Both the position numbers and the translations under genes were made by a program. Below are positions 21,244 through 33,100 of a DNA stretch of 64,000 nucleotides, one piece after another. The stretch covers positions 1-64,000 of the forward strand of contig QEYB01001173.1 in NCBI GenBank assembly GCA_017562135.1. Direction: 5' to 3'. This DNA comes from Dipylidium caninum (Eukaryota; Platyhelminthes; Cestoda; Cyclophyllidea; Dipylidiidae). The notes below the pieces were generated by a model. The model was given only the letters and a program-made list of their open reading frames with translations, made no database searches and was not told where the DNA came from. Position 1 is the first letter of the stretch; each line of letters begins with the position of its first letter.

Positions 21244-24200
21244 ATGGGAAGGACTGTGCACGTCTGCCTCCTCATCCTCCTCTTCATCGCCGCCACCGCT
21301 CTGTCTCGGCTTCTCCCCACGAGACGCAGGAGTCGATCGGTGGACTAATCACAGAGCCTCGCGTCCTCACCGACCGTGGGCGGTCGACGCCGAGGCCGCC
21401 TATGGGTCGGCTCCGGTGGGATCGCGAGCGCAAACCACGACACAAAGACACTCACTTCCACGCATGCTTCAATCTTGCCTGGCAGCACTGCAAATATCAC
21501 CTTCGAGTGATGGTGTGCCACAGCTCTGGTCTCAACTTCACCGGACACGACGACCCTGTTGGTATAGAGCGTCTTTGACACCGATATTCACGCTGTGGCA
21601 CCCTCGTCCCCCGGGGTTCTGGATCTACCTCAGTCCGGTGAGGTGGACATGACGCTCACCTTCAGCATAGGCCCGACATCGCATGGGCAGTGTGCTACTT
21701 GACGTGTGGATCAGAGAGGGCGAAGCGAGGCGGCGGAGGAGGCCGCGTTCCACTCCTTTGATCGAACTGAACGTCAGTATCGGTGTATCAGTATCCCGAT
21801 GGTGACAAACGGAAGTGGACAGCACGAGGGAAGGGCAGGCATCCTGCAGCAGGCAGCAGCAGCAGCAGCAGCAGCACCAGCGGCAATGGGCCTTCACCTG
21901 AGGATTCTGCGACCCAGAGGTGTTGCCGAGATCATATTTCGCGTCGTCGTGGTGGGCATGATCTGCTGTCTCACCGTGGTCATGGGTTGCGAGCTAGACG
22001 CCATGGTGATGTGGAATTACTTGAAGAAACCGGTCTCCCCGTTGATCGGCTTCCTGTGCCAGTTTGGATTGATGCCACTGGTGAGTCGGATTGCCCTGCT
22101 ATTGCCTGCATTGTGGCCTGACTTGGTCAGGACCGATAGGCGCTGACAGCCGCCGACTTGCCACTTGGTGGGTGAAAAGTGCTGTGTTTAGGAGACGACG
22201 TAGACTGGACGCAACGGGGGAGGGGGGGGGGGTAAATCCTGACGATGAGCTGCGAGGAAGTAGTGCTGCCACGAGCACAGGTTAATCAGCGTTCCAGTTG
22301 CATTGCAGTTGAGCTGGTGGCGCTGCGGGAAGGGTGTTGGCGCTCTCCTACGTGGCACAGTGAGGCCTCACGTCCACCGGCCTCTCATAGGAGTGGGGCC
22401 GAGGTGTCTCAATTGTCCAGTCGTTCGTTACTTCGTCCCTGGAATCGTTGGACGCTTAGTTGGTTGGTTGGTTGGTTGGTTGGTTGGTTGGTTATTTGAG
22501 TAAAGTCGCAGACAAAGTTAGGCAGGTGAGATTGGAGGGAATCACGCACCGAGGACGTGGAAGATGAGGACGCGTCAGCAGTGCATGTGTGTGTGTGTGT
22601 GTGTGTGTGTTGTGCTCGTGAATGGTGGACTCCTCCAGCCGACAGACGGATTAACTGACTGACTGACTGCCAGTATTTGTGCATCTCCATTGCATGCAAC
22701 ACCACCACCACCACGACGACGCTGGCGCTGGCGCCGACGCTGACGGGAACAGATAGCATTTGGCGTGGCGATGCTGGTGCCGGTCAAACCGGAGTTCGGC
22801 TTCGGTCTGCTCACCGCCGGTTGTTCTCCTGGTGGCGGTAAATCGAACGTATGGACTTTGTTGTTGCACGGAGATCTCAACCTCAGCATGACGATGACCT
22901 TCGTCAGCTCCGTCGCCGCGTTGGGTGAGTTGCTTTTCTCCACGCCATGCGGCCTTCCTCCTTGCCTTCAGGATGCTTACTCGCCGTTCCGCCTTTCCAT
23001 CCATTCCGTGCCTTCTCGTGTATGGCACACATTAGCTTTTGTCCACTCATTCACGCAGCTGCCCATCTTTTGTCCACCAATTCATTTACTCTGCCTTCGC
23101 GTGTGGAGTTAATCACCTTGTGTATGGGCGTATTTGATGTTCTGCTTCGGCTCCATGTTGTAATCGGCCATTCTAAGGGTCCTCGGCCTGTTGTTCTTCT
23201 GCCTGACTCATGGGTTCTTTTGGCCCCCAATTCGGCTTGTGTCCCAACACGCGTTAGTCTCTTACGTGGCCCCCATCTCCCAGGCTTCACTTGTCTTCCT
23301 TGCCTTGCGGTTCTGTTTCACCAACCTCTTGTGTGGAACGCACCATTCCAGCCGGCCGAATTGCGGACGCAGCCGCGTCATCTGTTCTCTTTCCGCAAAG
23401 CTCTCATCTTCACTTTCTTTCGGTTAGACTGCTCCTCTTACCTTCCCCTTCTGTTTCTCGACCAATCAGGCCCTTTGCTGGGAGGACCTTTTCCCCGCCT
23501 GAGTAAAAGAAACCTCATCGGTGGCAGTTGACTTCATATTTTTCTTGAGGCGCATGAGGATCACCCGTCGGCTTCTGACGCTTTGTACCTGTACCCGGTT
23601 ATCCGCACTCAACGGTTGGACAAACCTTCGTCTAGGAGGCGAAGGCAGATGTTTGTGGACACGAATATGCTCCCCTCTAACCGTCCTCGAATCTTTTTGT
23701 GACATTTCGACTATTTCCATCTCTCATTTGGCTGACTTCGCCTTGGCCACTTCCAGGCATGATGCCGCTGATGCTCTTCATTTTCGGCCGTTTCTTCATT
23801 GGCGTCGGCGACATCGACATCCCCTACGTCTTCATCATGGGCCAACTCTGCTACATCGGCGTGCCTGTGTTACTCGGCATGCTGATCAAATGGCGTCTGC
23901 CCTGAGTGGGCCACGTTCTGGTGCGTCTGCTGCGTCCACTCGCTCTCCTTTTCATCGTCGTCATAATTACCTTCGGAGTGTACACCAGCCTCCCCATCTG
24001 CCTCCTGCTCGGCGTCTATCCCATCCTCATCCCGACTGCGATAACATTGCCGTGGATTGGATTCTTCCTCGCCGCCCTTCTTGGCGTCACCCTTCGACGA
24101 TCTCGAGTGGAGATTCTCACCATCTGCATTGAGACGGGCATCCAGAACTCGGGTATCGCCTTTCTTGTGCTCATATATTCAATGCCGCAGCCGGAAGGAG

Positions 24201-24556
24201 ACCTCGACGCAATCATGCCAATTGTCGTGTCCATTTTCACGCCACTGCCGCTGGCGGCTGCACTAATCTGCCAGATGGTAAAGGAAGACAGGCTGCGCTG
24301 CAGTGGGAAAGACAGAGGCGAAATGGATGGAAAGGAGAACCATGAGATCGCCGAGGTTGCGCTGTGTGAGCTGGAGGAGAAGCGTGACAGGACCGGCAAT
24401 AGCGACATGCCAACGAGGAGTGCGGCCCTGCTGTCTCGGTATTACTTGGTGCCAATAAATTTTGTAGTGCGTGCTTGGAGTTGCTTATACTCAGCCTTGT
24501 TGAGCGGGGCGGAGTGGAGCGGACGCCCCTCCCGGTGCTCCCCAATCTCCGCTTGA
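21244..24556 (+). CDS. SLC10-family transporter, copy 3, divergent last exon with an in-frame stop
   Basis: Exon 1 (21244-22080) matches copy 2 exon 1, but its first 600 bases are full of small indels; the last part from GLHLRILRPRG to GLMPL is clean. Exon 2 (22753-22924) has the textbook motif GCSPGGGKSNVWTL and GDLNLS. Exon 3 (23757-24556) is a different version from copies 1 and 2: GMMPLMLFIFGRFFIG, LPWIGF, ETGIQN with the usual Gln, and a longer acidic/basic tail. A TGA at 23903-23905 interrupts exon 3 after KWRLP, although the frame stays open and conserved on both sides. This copy probably reflects the founder gene of the array. It is a pseudogene if the stop is real. Confidence 0.75.
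22459..22493 (+). repeat. TTGG microsatellite in SLC10 copy 3 intron 1
   Basis: About eight ttgg units, against three at the matching place in unit 2 (11440-11453) and a degenerate trace in unit 1 (about 397). Variable length between tandem copies. Confidence 0.85.
22586..22611 (+). repeat. GT microsatellite in SLC10 copy 3 intron 1
   Basis: Alternating gt run, matching 11547-11571 in unit 2 and absent from unit 1 near 505. Confidence 0.85.
22925..23756 (+). other. SLC10 copy 3 intron 2 (short, unique)
   Basis: An 832-base intron from GTGAGT to TTCCAG. Only the first 30 bases match the repeat; the rest is single-copy in this window. It lacks the inverted Obg fragment and the SEC63-upstream fragment that inflate the same intron to about 4.7 kb in copies 1 and 2. 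No exon seen. Confidence 0.75.
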
Positions 24557-26274
24557 CTGGCCATAGGCGCGGGAGAGGAGGAAGCGGAAGAGTGGATGCA
24601 GCCACAGCTCGAAGGACACATCGCCAGGGTCGGGTGGCGCGAAGTAGGATTGTGTGTGTCCCCTGATCTCAAAAAAGTGGTGACTTGAAGTGCGTCAAGT
24701 AGTTTGCAGCCCACGGCGCATGGAGTGCAGCCAAAGGAGTTTGGTCAGGATGTGGATTTTCACAATGGGCAGCATTTTAGAGCAGGTCTTTACGCATTTC
24801 GCCGAAAGTGATGGTGGTACAGTGAGAGGAGGGCGAGAGTGGTCCATTTAAAGAGTTTTTTCACTCCACTTGCGATTATCGGAGCGATTGCCCCGACAGC
24901 TGGTGCGTTAGCAGCAGCAAACACTGCTGGAAGAAGCCGAGGCCGAGGTCGAGGGGATGGCTACAAAGTGACGATCTCAGAGTTTGACTGTGGCTGCGTT
25001 TGCGCATTTCCTTGTCCTCTGTTGAGGAGGAGATGTCGGTTGGACGGAGTCTACCTGCGCCAGGGGGTCGTCACGGCGAAGTGAGAAGGACAGCGGGAGG
25101 AGGAGACTTGGTAGGAATAGGACGTGGAGTAGGAGGAGGAGGCGAGTATTTGGAGGCATGTCGATGACGATGCTGAAGGTGATCAACCTTCCCCTGGCAA
25201 TAATTTGACTCAACTGTCCCCGACTATCGAGACGGACTGTCGACACTTCGGCTGAAGTTCCCGCTAGGTGAGACACCTCGTAGACTGGTCGGTTGACGTC
25301 GCTGTTGCTGCCACATAATCCAACGACTCGCAGACGCCGACTCGATCCACTGCCTGGCCCGAGGTCTCTGTCCCTTTCCCTCTCGCACAACCTTCAACTC
25401 CTCTCCATCCACGTCGAGCCGAGTCGCAGCCAGCCAGTCTCATCGCTTGCCATCATCCGACGGGTGCTGCGCTGCGTTGTGCTGGGCTCTCTTCTACTCA
25501 GCTTTCTTCTCTCCCGCGTGTCGTGGCATGACTCTGCCCGCGACATAACAGTGGAACACGCGGCACAGGGCGCGAAGAGAGGCGAAGAGGTGAGGCGACA
25601 ACCGCGGAGAGGGGGAGGGGACGCTGCGCATGTGGCCTGCTGCGGTATATTACACTTCGATGAATTTGTACTTCGAGGGTAAATAAACGCGCGCACTGTG
25701 CGCTGGTTGTGAGAACTGCGAGCGCATAGTAATTTGTGAGGGTCGGGCAGAGGAAGGAGTATGGGCCCCTTCTTCTCTTCCACAGAGTTTTTTCCTGCCG
25801 AGGTGCGTGGAGCAACACTGGTGGACAAGCGAGAATGGCGCCACAGTGGCGCAGAAGTGAGGCGGGCCAATTACACAATCTCCTTGTTCGTTCCGGTGTT
25901 GTTAAAAGTAGTTTGGGGAATGTACACAGTACGTGTACGGGTCCTCGTAGTTTGAGCTTCGCTGTGGTGCACAGCAACAAGCCATTAGAATTAGCCTGCC
26001 GAACGCCTCAGACTGGGGAGGGTTGGCGAACTCTCAGGCCGGTGTGTGTTGAATTTTGCAGCGGTGCTCGTTCACACGTCGCTGCAGAACAAATGCAGAT
26101 TCGGAGAGAGAAAGGCCGAACGCGCCTTCCTCATCATACTTTCGCGAATTGTCCTACGCTCATGGCTGCCAGAACCATTTCTCACTGCGCGCGTGTAGCT
26201 ACCATCGTTACACAAACACCTTAAACTAAAGCACGTCCACGGCTAGCACTGCCTCCCCGCTCTACACGGCTGCC
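24557..26274. other. Spacer between SLC10 copy 3 and the SEC63 upstream region
   Basis: No gene I can support. Open frames at 25293-25682 and 25736-26224 (plus) and 25394-25980 (minus) lack recognisable motifs. A stretch around 25640-25860 has an AATAAA hexamer (25681) and a TGGCGCC box. I considered this as part of a small retroelement but found no second copy to support it. Confidence 0.55.
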
Positions 26275-26864
26275 TCCTCGTCCCCTAGCCTCTTCGTCTC
26301 AGGTGATGCGAGTTCAAATATTACGTCAAGTGAGGTCGTGTAACGTGGCATTCGGAATCGTGTTTACTAGAGAAAAGTACTGGACCTCAGTTGGTGCGGG
26401 TAAGAGGAGGGAGGCGTAACGGGGTTTTAAGATCCTCTCGTGTATTTTCCGCCTACTGAGTTGGACGGCCGGTGATGTGGCCATTTAAAAATGAGCTCTC
26501 CCCAATGCCGCAACAACAGCGCTGTGCTTGCGTCGGTTTGTGTCAACACCCAGACTTGGGCTGTCAAATTTACGAGCACACATGCAAATAAATACTTTTT
26601 CATTGGAAGTGAATCCGCGAATGCTGGAATGTGTTCTTAATGGGACCATCAAAAAAGTAGCCTAGAGGATGTGTTGCCCGCAAAAGTAAAATGTCGGCAG
26701 GGCGTTAAAAATGAAAATTTAATAGTAATAGGAAAAGTCATAGTGGGAAGCGGGTCTGTAAATATTTGCTATGATCGCGCGATAATGCTGCTGATGAGGC
26801 GCGTTAGCGAAGTGTAAGAAAGCAATTGGGTCCCTGGCCTCGTAGTGCAGGTTAATAGGGTGAA
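26275..26864 (+). promoter_or_regulatory. SEC63 upstream region, source of dispersed inverted copies
   Basis: Directly precedes the SEC63 ATG. Its reverse complement is found at 983-1500 and 12047-12550 inside the SLC10 introns. The homology reaches the first bases of the SEC63 reading frame. A block of about 110 AT-rich bases (26715-26825) exists only in this copy. Confidence 0.65.
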
Positions 26865-29800
26865 ATGTCTGGGGACCGATTTAACTTCGATGAAAGTGGC
26901 GACACCTTTTATTGTTTTCTTATTGCCGTCTTCACTGTCGTTCTCTTGCCTATAACGTATATTTTTTGGCCTAAACCTGAGCCTAAGCAATCAGCCGATG
27001 CGCTTAAAAGGCGTTGTCAATGCCCACCATGCCAAACGAAACGTGCCGAGTTGAGATCGTCTTCAACAAAGAAATTGGTTAAAAGAGGTGCAATGTAGGG
27101 CTTTGATGTCTTAAGAAATTAGTTGTCTAGTAAAGTGACAATCGTCGTCGCGTGGATTATGCTCCTCGCGCTGGGCTTCAGACTATCACAGATTGAAACG
27201 ACGACAAATGTTTTCGACCCCTACTATGAGCTTTCAATTAGCCAAGTAAGATATCACTCCGCGCCCAGGTTGCAAATTATTGTTAGGATGCTTCCAAAGA
27301 CGAGATACGGAGGGCCTATAAGAAGCTTTCCCTCATCCACCATCCCGATAAGGGTGGTGATGAACGCAAGTTTATCCGGATTCGTAAGGCCTACATCACG
27401 TAAACACCGAAATTGTTTGATATAACTAGTCTGATTTTTCAGCTTGACGGATGAGGTGGCTCACAGAAATTGGCAGGAATATGGTAACTCCGACGGACCT
27501 GGAGGTATTTTAACTTTGCGTAAATTGATTGGAAATTTGTTTCGTTTTAACGAATGTTCTTTATAATTTCAAAAAAGCAATCAATTTTGGTATGGCACTT
27601 CCGAAGTGGATTATTAAGAAGGAGAACACAGTGCTTGTCGTTGGCGTATACGCTTTGGTATTTATGCTCATGTTACCTCTGGTCGTGGTATGTGTATTTA
27701 TATTTTTTTGCTTAACTATTCACCTGGAGTGTACCCAGCATCAATATGTATGTCAACGCCTTTAGGGATTGTGGTGGTCCAACTCGATGAAGTATAGCAA
27801 CAGCTGCGTTCTCCTCGTCACCGTCCGCCTATTTTGCGCCAGTTTCTTGTACAATCCTTTGATGGCTGTGCCTCGTTTGATAAAACTTCTCTCCTCCGCC
27901 TATGAATTCAACAGCCATTTTAATAAGGAGGTTGCTTGTCGTCCCAGCGACAATGTGGAGCTGCCGCCGGTGAGACTGTTTGATTCCCCATTATCTCACC
28001 CCTCTTTGATAACTATAACATCTCATTATTGTTCTTTTGCCCGATTTCCAGCTAATCAGTCAGATTCCAATGTTCACTATTTTCAAAAAGGCCATCGTTG
28101 GGGCACCCTACGCGATCAAGGCACGGGCCCTCATCTACGCACACATGCATCGGCTTGAGCTGCCTCCGAAGTCACTCTTCATTGGTCCGTGGTATACCGT
28201 CTGCTACTAGATATGAGAACAAAATTTAAGTCTACCCAAAACACGAACGCTAACTGTCTTCGTAGTGACAAACCTCGGTACTGTGGCGTCGCAGCAAGTC
28301 TTAAAGACGAAAAATGACATTCTTAGTAGTCTATTGTTTCGTTCAAACAGCCTGGAAGTTGCGATTTTTTAAATATCAGAATCGTATGAGGCCTTCATCC
28401 CCCAATTTCTACTTTGAGTAAGATAAGGGTTTTCGAGTGACTTTTAAGCTGACTTTGAAAAATCATGCAAAATTTTGTGGATACTTCACGAAGTTGATCC
28501 AATTTTTTTGTGTTTTTACACCATTTTATTCAGCTAAAGTCCACTTCGAGATATGCTTAAGGAAGGTTGCCTCTGAACAGCATTGATAATCATAACTTTG
28601 TGCAAGCACTGCGCAAAACTGTATTCCCGTAGAGCTTTCTTGGCTGGAAATTGTAGTAGTCGGTGGCAGTGGAACAACTAACACCACTTGATTGCGGACG
28701 GTCAGCTTGAGCTGTATCACTCGAAAGTAGGTAACTCGGGGGCTCTTGTCTGACCCCAAGTCGTCCCAACAGGGGAGGAGTGTGGGAAACCTGATTATCT
28801 GAAGAAATGAGACGTTTTGTAAACATGTCGAATGAATATCCCCACCACCCCGTGTAATATGCAATTAAGAGGAGTGTCTTACCTGTTGAAATGCCTTAAT
28901 TATGGCCGCAGGAGTGAAAGGCAGTGGGGCAGAAGACAATTCTCTGCCTGCTATTGTCAATATTATTCTGCTACTTAACTGCGGAACCCATATTTTCTGC
29001 CTTGCAGATAAACAATATATAGTGGCCCAATGTCCGCGGCTTCTTGAGGAGATGATCAACAGCCTCCTACTCGTTTTAACCATGGCCAATGATGATCGTG
29101 AGTTCCACTTCCTTTGGTGTGTTCCCTCTGCTACTTTTGCTGGGTAGGCGCCTCCTCAGGTTTGCGTGGCGAGGTGAGCCTGATAGCCGTGCTTAGTGAA
29201 GAAAGCGCATTCTCTAAGTCTTATCTGAAAATCTACTTGCAGGCAACAAAGACCCCTTTCTTCTCCTCTTCCCTCTGCTTGGCTTATTCGGCTGTCAGTA
29301 GGCTAATGCATTCGTTTAACGGCAAAATTGTTGGCCCCAACTTGTTTTGCTGGAGACATTTCACAGTGCTAACTCTTTTCTTTTGACTAGTCAATTGAGC
29401 CCACTGCGTCCTATTGCCATGGACATTTCTCGAGACAAATTCCATTCTCGTGGCTTGATTTTTAGTTGTCTGATTATGCAGACGTGTCAAATAGGACCTT
29501 GTTAGCCTTACTCACAAATGAAGCGTCAAGTGGACAAGGAAGTTAATATATGAGTTTGTTAGTTTATTGTGTCATTGTTCTCAACTTATTCCGGTGCCAC
29601 ACCCCATAACGAACATCATCTCGGCGGTTGCTGCAACACGTTACTTTGTTTCTGCCACTTTGTTTATTTCTTGTCGCATTCCCGTATTTTCAGTTCTATT
29701 TAACGCTCCTCACGCCGTTCACGGGTCGAAAATTTGCGACGGTCGTCTCGGCTGAAGGCAGAAGTTATTCCAGGCAACTTCTCTTCCGTTAGGGTCATTT

Positions 29801-30108
29801 GTATCGAAAGTCCTCCTCTCCATCCGCATGCTTGCCGTTACCGTCTCTCCCCGAGTTCCCCTCCCTCCCACTGAATCACCTCGTTCTGTGGAGAACCGTT
29901 CCAAGTGGTTAATGACCAACTCGTTTGTCTGCTACCAATATTAAACGAAATACTTGGACCGAGATGTCATTTGTCCCCACAAAATTGACCATTTTCATTA
30001 TCTAAATTGGCGAGGAATTTTCTTTTTCAGCGACGAGAGCGCAACTGTCAATGGTGCTTTCTTGTGAACCCCACTTTTCCCCTACTTTTGCCTCTGTCAC
30101 TGTGTCCG

Positions 30109-30141
<33 letters not shown>

Positions 30142-33100
30142 GTGCCCCGATTTTGTTGGATTGAGGGGGAAAGGCCATTTCCTAGACGTTAAAGGGCATT
30201 TGGGTGAGCAGACGAGATCCTATCCGAGGCGTGGGTTTTCGCCTTAGTCGTAATGAGACCGGTTCCTCTGCCAGTGCGCTGGTCGGGGGACGAAGTTGCC
30301 TTCAGACGAGCTGAACTCATCCTTCCCCTTCCTCCCCTCTCCGCTCCCATGTCCCCTTCTTTTTCCTTCCTTTTACTGAAGATGGTTCGAGGAAGAAGAC
30401 GCCACAGGTGTTGGCCACCATCGAGAATTGCATGCACCTCACCGCCCTCTTGGTGCAGGCCCTCTCGCCGACCGCTGCCGTCACTCCTCTCCTCCAGCTG
30501 CCGCACCTCGGACCCACTCAACTGCGTCAGATCACCCATGCTCAGGTAAACTGCCACCGTCAGTTGTTTGCGCCAGCATTGACATGCGGTCATTTTTTGC
30601 GCTCCCCAGGCCCCGTGCACCGTGGCGGAGTTGAAGGGCGTTTATGCAAAAAGCCTTGATATTTTCGCCTTGAGTAGATTTCAGAAGCGCAAAAAAGTTT
30701 GAGCGTCAGCATTTACTTGTGGCGTTGTTGTTTTGTGCAAACTGATGCATGCGGGGCGGCGGTGAGATGCCCTACTGCACCTGCCTGTCACATTCACTGC
30801 TGCTCACTGAGCTGTCTCCCTCTTCTCCGCTCTTCCTTTTGTGGGAAAAAAAGGTTCGTGTGTCTCGACACTCCCACGAGGTTGGTCTGGACGCTTTCCT
30901 CTTTTTCCACTGAATGTACGCTTTTTGTCGGAGCGAGGTCTCAGCCACCATCAAATTAGTTTTTGCTCTCTGACTGCGCTTCGGCTGGTTGGGGGGCTGG
31001 TGGAATTCTTCACTTCGGACAGCTATTGCACTACCCGGGCGCTGTGGATCGTCGAGTGGCCACTTCGGGCTCTCCGCTGGACCGACGGGGTCTTTTCTTC
31101 GCCCCAAAAGACTTTTTCCTCAATTCTGGCATCCACCTCGAAGCTGGATGTCGATTTGCCCAGTTTTTCCGCAACCACGCTGTTGCGAACGCCACGGCGA
31201 TGGCGCTGACGACGGTACTACGAATAAATCGCGGTGTGTGTACCACTTTTCGAACCCTTGTCAGGTTATTTAAGGCCAAGTATAATTTCTGTGGCCCCAG
31301 CCGCACAATTGCAACTTTTCCATCGTATCGGCAGACCTCCTCGCTCCAATTCTGCTAGGGGTAGCAGAACGAGTGTCGTAGAGTCGGGATTGAGTACAGG
31401 CCGGTAGGGAGGCCACTTCTATGTCCGGTCCTCGGGGTGGATCACTTTTAGATGGGGTATTTTGGATGCTCATTCAACAAGCACCGCTTAAATGCCAATC
31501 CGCGAAAGTTTGTGAATGCCGAGAGAGAGTGCTTTCCTCCAGACGTAATTTCCTCCACAACTCTCTATTTTCAGCGCAACCTCAGGACTGTGCGACAACT
31601 GGCAGGCCTCGTCGAGAGCCGCCGCCGCGCCGTCCTCTCCAGCCTCACGGATGAACAGTACCGCGATGTGGTGCACACCCTGGCCGGGATGCCGAACCTT
31701 ACCATCACGTGTCAGTGTATCGTCCTCGATGACGAGGACCCGAGCATCTGGCCCCAATCCGTGGTCACCGTCAGTGTGCGTCTCGTCCGGCGTCCTCTCC
31801 TCTCTCTCACCCGGCTGCACCAGCAATTCGGTGCCGGTGGCACCAGCAACGCCGCAGCAGCCACTGCTGGCGCTGTGGTCGACGCCTCCACCGACCTTCG
31901 ATGCACCGACCGGGAAGCCTCGTGGTATTTATCCGGTGGATCGGGTGGAGGCGGCTTTGACGATCTGGTCGGGGCGCGCTTTACTAATGTGGACGACGAG
32001 GACGACGCAGTTGAGGTGGGTTATTCTCTCCTCTCGCCCATCGGTCGGAGGTGTTTTCGACTTAATTCGAAGCTTTCGCGGTCGACCACAGTCAATGCGG
32101 CTCTGGCTGTTCTGGGGGAATAATTAACCTCGAGGAGGTAGCGATTCTGGATATCCACCCCTTGAACTCGAGCAATTTTCGCATGCGACGCCAACTGGCT
32201 ATGAGTGGACTTGTCACTCGAACCATCGCTGGCCACGAGTCCGGCGCCTTTCGGCGCATTGGATTGCCAACAGGGCCCAGAATTGATAGGGAAATCGCAT
32301 CGAGGAGGAGGAGGATTTCGTTCCCAATTGCTGAGGAGTTTGCACTGTCCGTGTTTCGGGGGTGCAGATTTTCATCGAATAGAGAGAGGACTTCACCGAC
32401 CCCTGACAGTCGTCAAGACTGCTGCAGCTGCTGTCGTTAGGTCGTATGGACAAAATGAGAAAGCTTCGTCTTTCTCATCCTTTTTTGCTGATCTGGAATT
32501 TATGTCTAAATGACACCTTTCGCTCCCTTTCTCCCCCCTCCCCCTTCCCCCTCTGGCATCACATTCTAACGTTATTGCTCGACTTGAAGTCGGATTAGCC
32601 GGAGACCCTTTCTCTCGTCACTCTTCGTGGCGCCGACCTGGAGGACTTTAATGCCTCAGACCACCAACTTCTTCCCCCCTCCTCCCCCCGATAAGACTAA
32701 GTCAGTTCGTTTGGGTATCTGGACATCGGCCAGAGTGTGGCACCTCTCCTCCCGCTCATCCGCTCGGCCTCTTTGCGTAAGGATGTGTTTGGCCGTGTGG
32801 AGAATGCGAGGGCGACAAAGTTGGAGAAAACGAATGTTGAGTATAGGAATCGCGGTTGCTCTCCGTCTCGTGGCTCCTCTCTCCTGCCTCGATAGTCAAG
32901 TCTCTGGGCGGCTCTAAATCAACAGTTGGGCAGGAATAAATGTTGTTAAGTCTTTCAAAGGTTTAACAGGGCAGGTTCGCGTAAGGAGATGCGGAATGGG
33001 GAAAAAATCTTGGAGACTTTGCTGCCTCATTAATATGGTGAAATGTGCATTTTTAGCGACACCCATGAAAGTACTGTCCCGTGTCTTTTCTGTGTAGGAG

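Larger units (their letters stand above)
11074..22097 (+). repeat. Tandem repeat unit 2 (about 11.02 kb)
   Basis: This is the second full copy of the unit, in the same orientation, joined to unit 1 with no spacer. It carries the same ordered content: SLC10 exon 2, inverted Obg-GTPase fragment, SLC10 exon 3, UTP11 (minus), Obg GTPase (plus), SLC10 exon 1. Indel-rich differences from unit 1 cluster at 11.1-13.9 kb, 19.98-20.3 kb and 21.28-21.86 kb, while intervening parts are near identical. Confidence 0.93.
22098..22957 (+). repeat. Partial third copy of the tandem unit
   Basis: The sequence follows the start of unit 2 (11074 onward) through SLC10 intron 1 and exon 2. Identity stops in the intron just after exon 2: both copies read ggccttcc, then diverge at about 22957. 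From there on, including the last SLC10 exon, the sequence is not part of the repeat. This marks the right-hand edge of the amplification. Confidence 0.85.

Noticed and set aside
25640..25880. Possible long terminal repeat or TRIM-type element (AATAAA, TGGCGCC box)
   Set aside because: No second copy, no matching terminal repeat and no target-site duplication could be found in the window; the features are too generic.
31488..31826. Minus-strand open frame of 112 codons
   Set aside because: It lies over SEC63 exon 10, whose plus-strand frame aligns with the family (VLDDEDPSIW), so this is a shadow.
32162..32513. Candidate extra SEC63 exon in intron 10
   Set aside because: The frame joins badly and shows no similarity to SEC63; exons 10 and 11 join in phase without it.
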